Below, in pieces: positions 7,840-16,268 of a stretch of 64,000 bases of DNA; position 1 is the stretch's first letter; each line of letters opens with the position of its first letter. The notes under the pieces were generated by a model. The model had not been told where the DNA came from. It was given only the letters and a program-made list of their open reading frames with translations, and did no database searches. The position numbers and the translations under genes were made by a program. Source of the DNA: Enterobacteriaceae bacterium 89 (GTDB taxonomy: Bacteria > Pseudomonadota > Gammaproteobacteria > Enterobacterales > Enterobacteriaceae); the NCBI GenBank assembly GCA_014156375.1, contig RQJH01000003.1:434001-498000 (forward strand). The letters run 5' to 3'.

Positions 7840-8188
7840 GGTTCACCTCCGTTCGGGGCTCTTTAACTTTACGCGTCCCGGATTTGATCATCACAATCCC
7901 CAGAACCAGCGTCGCCAGACCCGCGCCTTTCATCAGCGTCAGGCTTTCATCAAACAGCAGTACGCTGAACAGGGTGATCAGCAAAATCCCCACCCCTTCC
8001 CACAGCGCATAGGCCACACCCAGCGCGATTTTTTTAACGGCGAAGGACAAAAATATATACGAGAGGGCAATCATCGCCAGCATTAAAATATAGCCCGTAT
8101 GACCATCGCTGACGCTGGCCCATTTCATTGATAAGGTACCAGTAATTTCGGCCACAATAGCCAGGCCTAACAGAATCCAATAAAACAT
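7826..8188 (-). CDS. mdtJ: Spermidine export protein MdtJ
   Basis: A 120-residue SMR family partner of MdtI. It has four helices, the first-helix glutamate ([15 protein letters not shown]) and the AYALWEGVG motif. Its hydrophilic C-terminal tail (about residues 105-120) is the usual distinction from MdtI. It is the first gene of the mdtJI operon, which in E. coli is induced by spermidine and repressed by H-NS. The 3' end overlaps mdtI by 14 bases. Confidence 0.95.
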   Translation of the reverse strand: MFYWILLGLAIVAEITGTLSMKWASVSDGHTGYILMLAMIALSYIFLSFAVKKIALGVAYALWEGVGILLITLFSVLLFDESLTLMKGAGLATLVLGIVMIKSGTRKVKEPRTEVNHAPV

Positions 8189-8603
8189 GGTGCTTCCCCT
8201 GCATGAGAATATAATCGGCTGCAGCTTGCGAACGGACGCAAACCGTAAAAAATTGATTAAGATTTAGCTCAAGCGAAGAAGAAGACTAAAGTGCAGAACG
8301 CCAGTACAGATCGTCAGCCATCAGACAAAAAGACGGCAATACAACAGGTTGGTGAGTTGTGGAGAGAGTGAACAGCAGGTCCGTGAATTTAATGTCCATA
8401 GTACTACAATTATCCGCGATGTTGCTTCTCGTCCTTGCGGATGCAAATTGTCCTCAGTAGTTATACACGCTCTGATTCTGGCACAGGGCTACACTAAACT
8501 CAAAGACTTTGCATTTCTTTACGGTAGCTGTTTAAACAGAGTCAGTGTATTCAGGCAAGATCACGCTTTATAATGTGAGTAATAACTACCTTCAGGGACA
8601 TTT
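8189..8603. other. Intergenic region between mdtJ and tqsA
   Basis: A 415-base gap between divergent genes. It must hold the promoters of mdtJI (minus) and tqsA (plus). I see no convincing gene: a 74-codon frame at 8349-8573 has a composition unlike a protein and no ribosome site. No terminator or sRNA signature was recognised. Confidence 0.5.
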
Positions 8604-9635
8604 ATGGCAAAGCCTATTATTACGCTTAATGGATTAAAGATAGTGATTATGCTCGGGATGCTGGTGATTATTCTCACCGGGATCCGTTTTGCGGCAGACA
8701 TCATTGTGCCGTTTATTCTGGCACTGTTTATTGCGGTGGTGCTGAACCCGGTGATACGGCGACTGGAACGTCTGCGCGTTCCCCGCGTGCTGGCCATCAC
8801 CCTGCTAATCGGCATGATTATCATGGTGGCCGTTCTGCTGCTCGCCTCGCTGGGGACCTCCCTGAACGAACTGGCGCGCACCCTGCCCCAGTATCGTTCC
8901 TCGCTGGTGGTGCCGTTACAGAATCTCGAACCCTGGCTGCAGCGTTTCGGCATAGACGTTTCGGTGGATCAGTTGATTAAGTACATCGATCCGAATGCGG
9001 CGATGACCATGGTGACCAGCCTGCTGACGCAGCTCACCAATGCCATGTCGTCGATTTTCCTGCTGCTGCTGACGGTAGTGTTCATGCTGTTTGAAGTGCC
9101 GCAGTTGCCCACCAAGCTCCAGCAAATGATGGTTCGCCCGACCGAAGGCATGGCGGCGATCCAGAAAGCGATTGATAGCGTGACGCACTATCTGGTGCTG
9201 AAAACGGCCATCAGCGTGGTCACCGGGTTAGTAGCCTGGGGAATGCTGGCTCTGCTGGACGTCCGCTTTGCTTTTATCTGGGGCCTGCTCGCCTTTGCGC
9301 TGAATTTCATCCCCAATATCGGTTCCGTCCTCGCGGCCATTCCGCCTATTTTGCAGGTGCTGGTATTTGGTGGCTTTTACGATGCGCTGGTGGTGCTGGC
9401 GGGCTATCTGGCGATCAACATGGTGTTCGGTAATATCCTCGAGCCGCGCATTATGGGCCGCGGTTTAGGGCTTTCCACGCTGGTGGTGTTTCTCTCGCTG
9501 ATTTACTGGGGCTGGCTGCTTGGCCCGGTGGGGATGCTGCTGTCGGTACCGCTGACGATCATCGTCAAAATCGGTCTGGAGCATACCGAAGGTGGAAAAA
9601 GTATTGCCGTACTGTTGAGCGATTTGAGTAAGTAA
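8604..9635 (+). CDS. tqsA: AI-2 transport protein TqsA (AI-2E family)
   Basis: A 343-residue inner-membrane protein of the AI-2E/PerM family, matching E. coli TqsA (YdgG, 344 residues) in length and position next to mdtJI. Paired hydrophobic helices occupy the first 80 residues, followed by a soluble segment around residues 85-140 and then further helices containing [15 protein letters not shown] and [16 protein letters not shown], which are family hallmarks. In E. coli TqsA exports the quorum signal autoinducer-2 and its loss raises biofilm formation. It ends in a hairpin shared with the convergent PTS operon. Confidence 0.95.
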   Translation: MAKPIITLNGLKIVIMLGMLVIILTGIRFAADIIVPFILALFIAVVLNPVIRRLERLRVPRVLAITLLIGMIIMVAVLLLASLGTSLNELARTLPQYRSSLVVPLQNLEPWLQRFGIDVSVDQLIKYIDPNAAMTMVTSLLTQLTNAMSSIFLLLLTVVFMLFEVPQLPTKLQQMMVRPTEGMAAIQKAIDSVTHYLVLKTAISVVTGLVAWGMLALLDVRFAFIWGLLAFALNFIPNIGSVLAAIPPILQVLVFGGFYDALVVLAGYLAINMVFGNILEPRIMGRGLGLSTLVVFLSLIYWGWLLGPVGMLLSVPLTIIVKIGLEHTEGGKSIAVLLSDLSK

Positions 9636-9643
9636 CCGCGAAA

Positions 9644-9669
9644 TACGGGAGCCAGTCCAGGCTCCCGTA
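9644..9669. terminator. Bidirectional hairpin between tqsA and the PTS operon
   Basis: A perfect 10-bp inverted repeat, TACGGGAGCC / GGCTCCCGTA, with a 6-base loop lies between the convergent stop codons of tqsA and the HPr gene. T-runs are weak on both sides. Confidence 0.6.
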
Positions 9670-9690
9670 GCGCTATTGTTCCAGATAGTT

Positions 9691-9960
9691 CTATGATGGT
9701 TCGCCAAACCCGTCCGCGAAAGCGCGCTTTAATTCCATCATAAAGTCACTCTCGTCCGGCCCGTCACATATAAGCTCAATCATCGAATTCCCTTTTACCC
9801 CGGCACCCAGCACGCTCATCATCCCTTTGACAGGGATAGTTTTATCGTGACTGACCAGCGTCAGCGAAGACTCATACTTCTTCACTATTTTAACCAGTGC
9901 GGCCGCCGGACGGGCATGCAGGCCAGTGCTGTTAACGACCCGAACCTGTTGTTTTATCAT
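9691..9960 (-). CDS. HPr-family PTS phosphocarrier protein
   Basis: An 89-residue HPr-like protein. The phosphorylation site is His15 in STGLHARPAA, the standard signature. The position usually occupied by regulatory Ser46 is glycine here (VKGMMSVLG), so HPr-kinase control is not expected, as usual in enterics. It is the last gene of a seven-gene sugar operon, 9 bases after the aldolase gene. It probably passes phosphate from enzyme I to the IIA protein encoded by the same operon, which would give this sugar route its own carrier. The assignment to the family is secure; partner choice is inferred from context. Confidence 0.92.
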   Translation of the reverse strand: MIKQQVRVVNSTGLHARPAAALVKIVKKYESSLTLVSHDKTIPVKGMMSVLGAGVKGNSMIELICDGPDESDFMMELKRAFADGFGEPS

Positions 9961-9969
9961 ATCTGCTCC

Positions 9970-10830
9970 CTACGAGGCTTTACGCAACGCCGGATGAGTT
10001 TTGTTCATCATTTCGATTTTGGCATAAACATCTTCCTCCACCGCTCGTTTGGCGTTCGCCATCACGCGAGCCAGATTGGCTTCGTTATGATTATCCATCC
10101 AGGCTTTACCCACCGTGGTAATAAATGCTTTGCGTAAATCGCTGGCAATATTCACCTTAACCACGTTGTAATTGACGAAGCTGCGTAATATTTCGGCATC
10201 AATGCCTGAACCACCATGAATCACCAGCGGCACCGGGCTGACCGCCGCTATACGTTGCAGCAATGGAATATCAATACGCGGAATATCTTCCAGGCCGTGC
10301 ACATTGCCTATTGAAATAGCCAGCATGTCGCATCCTGTCTCCTCAACAAAGCGCTGGACTTTTTCCGGTTCTGTTTTGCAGTCGGCTTCGCTGACGTGAT
10401 CGTCCTCTTTGCCTAAAATAGCCCCCAGCTCAGCTTCAACCGGAACGCCAAATGATTTGCAGAAATCAACGGCTTCCCGGGTGAAGGCGATGTTTTCCTC
10501 AAAAGGTAACGCCGCACCGTCAATCATCACCGAGGTGAAACCCGCCCTGACCGCCTGTTTGACGTCATCGAGAGTCTTACCGTGGTCCAGATGCAGACTG
10601 ACCGGCACGTCCATTTTCGCGGCATGGCGTCTGACGATTTCATAAATGTAATCGTACCCCGAAAGCTGAGCGTTGGTCGGCGCAATCTGAATAAAATTCG
10701 GCAATCCGGAACGCTCAATGGCATTCAAAATTGAGATCGTTGTTTCCAGATTGGTGGTATTAAATGCACCTGCAAGAACATGTTTTTCTTTTATGCAGTC
10801 GAGTAAGATCCTACCGTTGACTAAAGGCAT
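9970..10830 (-). CDS. Class II ketose-bisphosphate aldolase (GatY/KbaY/Fba type)
   Basis: A 286-residue zinc-dependent class II aldolase. The zinc and active-site regions are visible: SLHLDHGKTL near residue 80, EAELGAILGKEDD near 136, SIGNVHG near 178 and PLVIHGGSG near 206. Relatives split tagatose-1,6-bisphosphate or fructose-1,6-bisphosphate into dihydroxyacetone phosphate and glyceraldehyde 3-phosphate. In this operon it would act on the product of the PTS and the FGGY kinase. The exact bisphosphate cannot be read from the sequence. It lies 68 bases after the kinase gene and 9 bases before the HPr gene. Confidence 0.9.
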   Translation of the reverse strand: MPLVNGRILLDCIKEKHVLAGAFNTTNLETTISILNAIERSGLPNFIQIAPTNAQLSGYDYIYEIVRRHAAKMDVPVSLHLDHGKTLDDVKQAVRAGFTSVMIDGAALPFEENIAFTREAVDFCKSFGVPVEAELGAILGKEDDHVSEADCKTEPEKVQRFVEETGCDMLAISIGNVHGLEDIPRIDIPLLQRIAAVSPVPLVIHGGSGIDAEILRSFVNYNVVKVNIASDLRKAFITTVGKAWMDNHNEANLARVMANAKRAVEEDVYAKIEMMNKTHPALRKAS

Positions 10831-10898
10831 AATAACTCCTGATGCTCTGTTAATGAAAATAAGTTCTGTAGATTATTCCGCTTACACCGTCGCCGTTA

Positions 10899-12374
10899 TT
10901 AAATAATGCCCTCCTGAGATAATTTAAACTGATAAAATGCCAGCCACTGCTGCTGATATGTTTTCAGTTTTGTCGAGCGTTCGCTGTCAGGATAATATCT
11001 GTCAATATGAGGTAACTGCGGTAAAACCATTTCCGGACAAGCCATCAACAGCGCTCCCACGGATACCGCTTCATCAAAGGTAATGGCCTCCACCGGGCAG
11101 TTGAGCACATCCGCTTTAAGCTGTAGCCATAAAGGGTTTTTCACCGCCGGACCAATAACTTTTAGCACTCTGCCTGCCGGAAGATTAAAGCATGCATAGC
11201 ATTGAGCCAGTTCCATCACCAGACCAATAAAAACACTCTCGACAATGGCTTCAGTGGTTAAAGCATCCGTTAATCCAAACAGCAATCCCCGGGTGTGGCG
11301 ATTTTTATTCGGCGAGCCTGAGCCGCGCAGATGAGGAATAAAAACCGGCACCTCTTCTGCCGTCCAATCGGGTTGCAGATAGCGCACCATCACGTTATCC
11401 AGAGCAGATGCCAACTCTTCATCAGATAAACGAAACGTCTTTTTTACCCATTCCAGCGCGTAACCGCCTACCGGCAATGAGGCAAAAAGCGTGAACAGCT
11501 CACCGTCAAAATAGCAGCCGTTTGCCAGCTTATGGCTGCGAGCCTCTGAACTCAGTGTCGGCCCGGTATTCAGCAACAAAATGCCTTCCGTTGTCCCCGT
11601 AGAATTCAGTACGTCGCCAGGCTGCATTTGCAGTGCCCGGGCGCCAACCATATGGTCGTGACCAGCAAGGATAACTTTTACCTCCTGCCTCAGCCCCAGC
11701 TCCCTTCTCATTTCCGGCGTGACCCAGCCTGCCACCTCGCCTGGGCGGATCAGCGGAGCCAAAACGCTTTCAGGAATATCCAGAATCTCTGCGGCTTCCC
11801 GCGACCACGTCCGCTCAGTCACATCCAGGCAAAGCGTCCTGCTGGCCATTGAGATTTCCGTGTGCTTCTCGCCCGTCAGCCGCCATGACAGCCATTCCGG
11901 TGCATGCAGCCAGCAGATGTCGCTGCGTTGATGCAGAGCAAAGGTATCCAGCAGCCAGCGCATTTTAAACGCCGAGTAATTGCTGTGCGGCGGTAATCCG
12001 GTAATCGCATACAGCCGTTCGCTGTCGGCCTCACTTATCGAAGCAAGATACTGTTCACCCCGCCGGTCGTACCAGGCCAGCATCGGCGTGAGAACGGTTC
12101 CCGCGTCATCAATAAACACGCCTGATTCACCAAAACTGGCAATACTGATCGCACTCACCGGCCAGGGCGAAGCCTCCGCCAGCTCCGCTAACGCCAGCCG
12201 CAATGCCTGCCACAGCGCTTCGACATCAAAATCGCTCTCTCCTTTTTCAGAGACCTTTTTCGGCGTCCGAAATTTACGGACTTCCCGGACTGCCCCGTCA
12301 TGACAGGAATAACAGCTGACTTTGCAGTTGGTTGTGCCCATATCGATGACAAGCGCGGCGTGGTAATCAGGCAT
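10899..12374 (-). CDS. FGGY-family carbohydrate kinase
   Basis: A 491-residue kinase of the FGGY family (xylulokinase, gluconokinase, LsrK group). The N-terminal phosphate-binding motif is DMGTTNCKVSCYS (residues 11-23), the catalytic-base region is around AGHDHMVGA (about residue 239), and the C-terminal ATP-binding region is around LKVIGPAVKNPLW. It overlaps the end of the IIC gene by 8 bases, so it is translationally coupled to it. An FGGY kinase inside a galactitol-type PTS operon is less usual than a PfkB kinase; it probably adds the second phosphate to a ketose phosphate before the aldolase. The substrate is unknown. Confidence 0.88.
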   Translation of the reverse strand: MPDYHAALVIDMGTTNCKVSCYSCHDGAVREVRKFRTPKKVSEKGESDFDVEALWQALRLALAELAEASPWPVSAISIASFGESGVFIDDAGTVLTPMLAWYDRRGEQYLASISEADSERLYAITGLPPHSNYSAFKMRWLLDTFALHQRSDICWLHAPEWLSWRLTGEKHTEISMASRTLCLDVTERTWSREAAEILDIPESVLAPLIRPGEVAGWVTPEMRRELGLRQEVKVILAGHDHMVGARALQMQPGDVLNSTGTTEGILLLNTGPTLSSEARSHKLANGCYFDGELFTLFASLPVGGYALEWVKKTFRLSDEELASALDNVMVRYLQPDWTAEEVPVFIPHLRGSGSPNKNRHTRGLLFGLTDALTTEAIVESVFIGLVMELAQCYACFNLPAGRVLKVIGPAVKNPLWLQLKADVLNCPVEAITFDEAVSVGALLMACPEMVLPQLPHIDRYYPDSERSTKLKTYQQQWLAFYQFKLSQEGII

Positions 12375-13731
12375 AGACCGTTCCTTTTGTCAGACGAAAC
12401 ACGCCGTAAATCGCCAGCGCAACGACCGGGATCAGGCCGATAGCAATCACGTTACCGTTAAAGATTTCCAGCAGCCAGAAGCGGAAAGGATTGCCGCCGT
12501 CGAGGAAGCTGGAGACCTGACCGCTCGACCCCTCTGCCATTTTGAAGTTCACGTCTTTCGCCATACCAGTGATGAAAGGCGCGATTTTGGTGGCAATCCA
12601 CAGGTCTGCAACGATGACAGGGATCGCGGTGATCACAGCTCTGAAAATATTGCCCCGGCAGGCCAGCACAATCATCGATGCCATGACCGCCAGATTAGCC
12701 AGGTCGCCCAACGGCAGCACTTTATTTCCCGGAAGCAGGAACGCAATAAATACAGAAATAGGAGTCAGAATAAGCGCCGTTGAAATAATTGCCGGGTTAC
12801 CCACCGCAACGGCGATATCCAGACCGATATAAAGATCGTCGCGGCCAGGGTATTTCGCATTCAGGTATTTCTTGATGGCCTCAGACAGAGGCAGCAGCCC
12901 TTCCATCAGAATGCGGACCATGCGCGGCAGAATAAACATCACGCCGCCGATGCTGATCCCCAGCAGTAAAATATGTTTGATGTCGTAACCCGCGATAACG
13001 CCCAGAAGCACACCGAGAATCGTTCCGACCATCATCGGTTCACCAAAGATACCAAGCTTTTTCTGCACGCTTTCAGGATCGATATGAATGCGATTCAGGC
13101 CAAGGATTTTTTCAATAATCTTGTCGAACAGCAGCCCAACCGGGAAGAAGACCACCGAGGACAAAGTAGGCAGCGAAATCCCTTCCAGGCCAAAATATTT
13201 ATTCACCAAAGGGGCTGACCAGTCCGCCAGTTTAAGCACCACAATCGCTGCCACCGCTGCGGCGGTAAGCCCAAGGACAAAACTGCCGGTGCTGTAATAC
13301 ACCAGCGTGCCTGCCAGCGCAAAGTGCCAGTAGTTCCACATATCGACATCAACCGTGCGAGTTTTATTCAGGGCCAGCATCGCAACGTTAATCAGCATGG
13401 TAAGCGGAATAACGAACGGTGCGATTGGGGATCCCCAGGTTATCGCGGCCAGTGGCGGCCAGCCTAAATCCACAACCGGCAGGCTGATCCCGGTTCTTTC
13501 CACCATCGCCTGTGCCGCCGGCCCGACATTACTGGTCAGAATGTCAAAAATGGCATAGATACCGACAAAACCAATGCCGACAATCAGCGATGAGCGAAGG
13601 GCTTTCGCGGGCTTAACTTTAAAAAACAGTGCCAGAAAAAACAGCACCAGGGGCAATAATACCGTTGGGCCAAAGCCCAGAATATACTGCACGACGGTAT
13701 ACAGGGTATGCGCTAAATCATTCATATCCAA
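12367..13731 (-). CDS. PTS galactitol-type enzyme IIC
   Basis: A 454-residue polytopic membrane permease of the galactitol PTS family (GatC-like). It begins MDMNDLAHTLYTVVQYILG, and the motifs SPIAPFVIPLTMLINVAM and GLDIAVAVGNPAII are typical of the family. About ten hydrophobic helices are visible. It moves the sugar across the inner membrane while the IIB protein phosphorylates it. A 66-base gap with a small hairpin separates it from the IIB gene; it overlaps the kinase gene downstream by 8 bases. Galactitol itself is not proven as substrate, because members of this family carry several polyols and ketoses. Confidence 0.92.
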   Translation of the reverse strand: MDMNDLAHTLYTVVQYILGFGPTVLLPLVLFFLALFFKVKPAKALRSSLIVGIGFVGIYAIFDILTSNVGPAAQAMVERTGISLPVVDLGWPPLAAITWGSPIAPFVIPLTMLINVAMLALNKTRTVDVDMWNYWHFALAGTLVYYSTGSFVLGLTAAAVAAIVVLKLADWSAPLVNKYFGLEGISLPTLSSVVFFPVGLLFDKIIEKILGLNRIHIDPESVQKKLGIFGEPMMVGTILGVLLGVIAGYDIKHILLLGISIGGVMFILPRMVRILMEGLLPLSEAIKKYLNAKYPGRDDLYIGLDIAVAVGNPAIISTALILTPISVFIAFLLPGNKVLPLGDLANLAVMASMIVLACRGNIFRAVITAIPVIVADLWIATKIAPFITGMAKDVNFKMAEGSSGQVSSFLDGGNPFRFWLLEIFNGNVIAIGLIPVVALAIYGVFRLTKGTVYA

Positions 13732-13747
13732 CCTCTTTCAGATGCAG

Positions 13748-13770
13748 CCAGGCCTCGCGTGAGCGCCTGG
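13748..13770. promoter_or_regulatory. Intercistronic hairpin between IIB and IIC genes
   Basis: An imperfect hairpin with CCAGGC / GCCTGG arms lies in the 66-base gap between the PTS IIB and IIC genes. It could protect or process the message, as seen in other PTS operons; this is inference. Confidence 0.3.
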
Positions 13771-13797
13771 AATTATTGCTGTGTGATAGTTTTAGGA

Positions 13798-14085
13798 TCA
13801 GGATTGTGCTTTAAGTATTGCGACTATTTTCTCAAGGACCTTTTCTTCACCCACGCCGGTAATAATCGGCAAGCCGTTCACTACCGGAATATCTAATTCA
13901 TAGGGTACTTTGGTGGTTGAAACCACTAAAGTCGCCCCGTCAGTATTATTCGGTAGAGAGGCAACGTTGGTTTGTGAATAGTTCACGCTGATGCCCTGCT
14001 CTTTACAATATTCCATCACCTTTTCGGTCACGGCGGTGGAAGTAGCAATGCCGGTGGCACATACAAATAAAATCATCTGACTCAT
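13798..14085 (-). CDS. PTS galactitol-type enzyme IIB
   Basis: A 95-residue cytoplasmic PTS IIB protein. The phosphorylated cysteine is Cys9 in MILFVCATGIATSTA, the characteristic phosphate loop of the lactose/galactitol IIB fold. It receives phosphate from the IIA protein and passes it to the sugar held by IIC. Its start overlaps the end of the IIA gene by 4 bases (ATGA), indicating translational coupling. Confidence 0.92.
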   Translation of the reverse strand: MSQMILFVCATGIATSTAVTEKVMEYCKEQGISVNYSQTNVASLPNNTDGATLVVSTTKVPYELDIPVVNGLPIITGVGEEKVLEKIVAILKAQS

Positions 14086-14555
14086 AACTCACCTCGTCCG
14101 GTTAATTTTGTATAAATTGACTGATAGATTTCTTCATCATTCATGACTAACAGTTGCTGCATAAAGTGCTGGTCCTGGATAAGCTCCATGATCCAGCCAA
14201 GTACGTTGAGCTGTTTATTACTCTCGCCGAGCGCCAGTAAGAAAACGACTCTCGCGGCGACGGGTTCAGGCTCACCACCCATCTCTTCGAAATTGACCGG
14301 CTCCGCCAGGATCCCCACGCTGATGGCGTTGTTCCGCACATGTTTATGGTCGGTGTGCGGAATGGCTACCCCAACGGGCTCAACCGCTAATCCTGTCGGG
14401 AAATTCCCCTCCCGGGCAATGACATGCTCAGCAAAATCACTGACGACCATACCGTCATTGACCAACGGACTGGCCAGCATCCTGATGATTTCATGCTGCG
14501 TCGTCCCTTTGGTAAAATGTCGAACATAATGAGTGCGAAAATGAATGTCCTGCAT
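14082..14555 (-). CDS. PTS galactitol/fructose-type enzyme IIA
   Basis: A 157-residue PTS IIA protein of the mannitol/fructose/galactitol (type 2) family. The phosphorylated histidine is His67 in GVAIPHTDHKHV. The rest of the domain includes VFLLALGESNKQLNVLGWIMELI, which is shared by GatA-like proteins. It takes phosphate from HPr, possibly the HPr encoded at the end of this operon, and gives it to IIB. It follows the regulator gene by 11 bases. Confidence 0.92.
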   Translation of the reverse strand: MQDIHFRTHYVRHFTKGTTQHEIIRMLASPLVNDGMVVSDFAEHVIAREGNFPTGLAVEPVGVAIPHTDHKHVRNNAISVGILAEPVNFEEMGGEPEPVAARVVFLLALGESNKQLNVLGWIMELIQDQHFMQQLLVMNDEEIYQSIYTKLTGRGEL

Positions 14556-14566
14556 AATTCCCTCGT

Positions 14567-15316
14567 TTACTTAGTGGTGTCCCGGCGCTGTAAAATAGTG
14601 CCAAGATAATATTTATTGCCCTTCAGCCAGACGTTACCAAATTCAACGGGTGAACCGCTGGCGAAAAAGACCAACTGCTCCAGATGCAGTACAGGAGCAT
14701 CCTCCGCGATATCAAGATAGTGTCCACGTTCATTGCCAATGAGCCTGGCTGCATAGCGGCTTTCTGAAAAACTGATCTTTCTTTGCGACAGTCTTTCTAT
14801 CGTTGGAAATAAATTGTCTTTGGTAAAATCAATGTCGGTAATTCCTGGGCAAAGATCGACATTGATGCGGTTCTCTATCAGCATCACTTTTTCATCGCCA
14901 ATTGAGCGCAGACGCTCAAGAAACAGCACGTCCTGCCCCGGTTTTATCCCCAATTTCTCAGCGACATGGCGATTGGCTGGCTCCAGACGCGAAGTGATCA
15001 CGCTGGTGGTAAAGTTAATTTTCTGGCTGGCCAGCGCCTCCGCAAAAGAGAGCAGCCCCTCACCCAGCGGATAAGCCACGTTTTCTTTCTTAACGAAGGT
15101 GCCTTTTCCCTGAACCTGGATCAGCACGCCTTCTCTCACGAGCTGATCGACGGCTTTCTTTACCGTTCCCCGACTGACTTCGAGCATATCCATTATCTGA
15201 AACTCAGAGGGAATTCTGTCGTCTTCGACTAAATCCCCGCTGTAGATACTCTCCCTGATCCACTCAACAACCTGCTGATACAAAGGGATCTGTGAGCTTT
15301 TACTTAATGTTTTCAT
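14567..15316 (-). CDS. GntR/HutC-family transcriptional regulator of the PTS operon
   Basis: A 249-residue regulator with an N-terminal winged helix of GntR type (about residues 7-75; PSEFQIMDMLEVSRGTVKKA) and a C-terminal UTRA effector domain (about 95-240) of the HutC subfamily, which usually binds a sugar phosphate or similar ligand. It is the first gene of the operon it presumably controls. Two perfect dyads lie 20-55 bases upstream of its start and a perfect CRP site about 130 bases upstream. ATG at 15316 was preferred because AGGTG lies 6 bases before it; an in-frame GTG at 15325 would add three residues. Confidence 0.9.
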   Translation of the reverse strand: MKTLSKSSQIPLYQQVVEWIRESIYSGDLVEDDRIPSEFQIMDMLEVSRGTVKKAVDQLVREGVLIQVQGKGTFVKKENVAYPLGEGLLSFAEALASQKINFTTSVITSRLEPANRHVAEKLGIKPGQDVLFLERLRSIGDEKVMLIENRINVDLCPGITDIDFTKDNLFPTIERLSQRKISFSESRYAARLIGNERGHYLDIAEDAPVLHLEQLVFFASGSPVEFGNVWLKGNKYYLGTILQRRDTTK

Positions 15317-15339
15317 GGTGCGCACCTGAACATTTAGAG

Positions 15340-15369
15340 TTGTCTATGGACAATCATGTACAACTTGTA
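15340..15369. promoter_or_regulatory. Two adjacent dyads before the PTS operon, candidate GntR operators
   Basis: Two perfect inverted repeats are adjacent: TTGTC-TATG-GACAA (15340-15353) and TACAA-C-TTGTA (15359-15369). They lie just upstream of the GntR-family gene, where operators of self-regulating HutC-type repressors are expected. The binding protein is inferred from position. Confidence 0.55.
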
Positions 15370-15446
15370 TTCCAGCATAAGGAATAATCAGCAGGCCCGG
15401 TCAGAAGGGAATCACATTTTTGGGGTTCGAAATCAGATCAGTTTAA

Positions 15447-15462
15447 TGTGACATTCATCACA
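15447..15462. promoter_or_regulatory. CRP binding site upstream of the PTS operon
   Basis: TGTGA-CATTCA-TCACA is a perfect symmetric CRP core (TGTGA-N6-TCACA). It lies about 130 bases before the first gene and upstream of the candidate repressor dyads, the usual arrangement for a catabolite-controlled sugar operon. Confidence 0.8.
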
Positions 15463-15617
15463 TTAAAGGATGGTGGTAAAAAATAGGGTGTTACTTAACA
15501 CCCTTTTATAAATGGGAGAGTTCTGTCACTTGCACTAAGGGCTAATGCAGGCAAAATTCAGCAGGTGTTGGTTTCTACTGGATGTGAACAGAGACAGGAT
15601 AAGCAGAGTGCCAGAAT

Positions 15618-16268
15618 CTAAACATCCTGGCGTTTAGTCTTACTTCCTGTGATATAGAATTTTCTGAAAGAACTGTGGTAAAGCCCCTGCAAAGACCTTA
15701 CGCCAAATTTCTTATAGGCACTGGCACGTATGGCATAAACCGACTTTATGTTGATACCCATTATTTCTGCAATGGTAAAGATACTCCTGCCCATAAGCAC
15801 GTGATTGATCAATCGTCCCTCTCTTGGAGTCAACTCTTCAATGAAGGGTTTTCTGAATTCAGAACGACTCTTTTGAGTCATAAGGGAAAATATCTTTTCT
15901 TTTAATAAGGTCATGGACATTTTCTTCGAGAAATAGGCATGAGAAGCGACCGGCTTTATCGTGGGCTCAAAGATAATAAGTTTAAAATCCGTTTTCCCAT
16001 AGTTCATGATAAGGCTAATGACGTTAGAATTCAGCTCCATTTTGGCATGATAGTCGATGATCACAACAATATTACTCTCTGACAAAATAGCATCAAGGTC
16101 AATAAACTGACTGATATTCACACTTTCGATATCATACACCACACCGTTTTTGTGCAGTATGTCTGGCAACATAGAAGTGATCATCGACTTCATCCCCATA
16201 TAAAAATATTTATCGCTGGAGATAATAAGTATTCTTCCTGTCTCGCATTTTGACCTGGTACTATCCAT
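15618..16268 (-). CDS. LuxR-type transcriptional regulator without receiver phosphosite
   Basis: A 216-residue protein with a C-terminal LuxR-type helix-turn-helix (about residues 148-200) that starts LTPREGRLINHVLMG and has the recognition region IKSVYAIRASAYKKFGV. The N-terminal 140 residues have the hydrophobic pattern of a degenerate receiver (ILIISSDKYFYMGMKS, VVIIDY) but no clear phosphoacceptor pocket. This is the layout of RcsA/BglJ-like auxiliary regulators. It faces away from a second such gene (17035) that precedes an autotransporter gene. The start at 16268 was preferred because AGGG lies 9 bases upstream; an ATG at 16274 is also possible. The DNA around it is AT-rich. Confidence 0.82.
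   Translation of the reverse strand: MDSTRSKCETGRILIISSDKYFYMGMKSMITSMLPDILHKNGVVYDIESVNISQFIDLDAILSESNIVVIIDYHAKMELNSNVISLIMNYGKTDFKLIIFEPTIKPVASHAYFSKKMSMTLLKEKIFSLMTQKSRSEFRKPFIEELTPREGRLINHVLMGRSIFTIAEIMGINIKSVYAIRASAYKKFGVRSLQGLYHSSFRKFYITGSKTKRQDV

Noticed and set aside
8349-8573. 74-codon frame before tqsA
   Set aside because: Lies in a promoter region, lacks a ribosome site and has no recognisable sequence.
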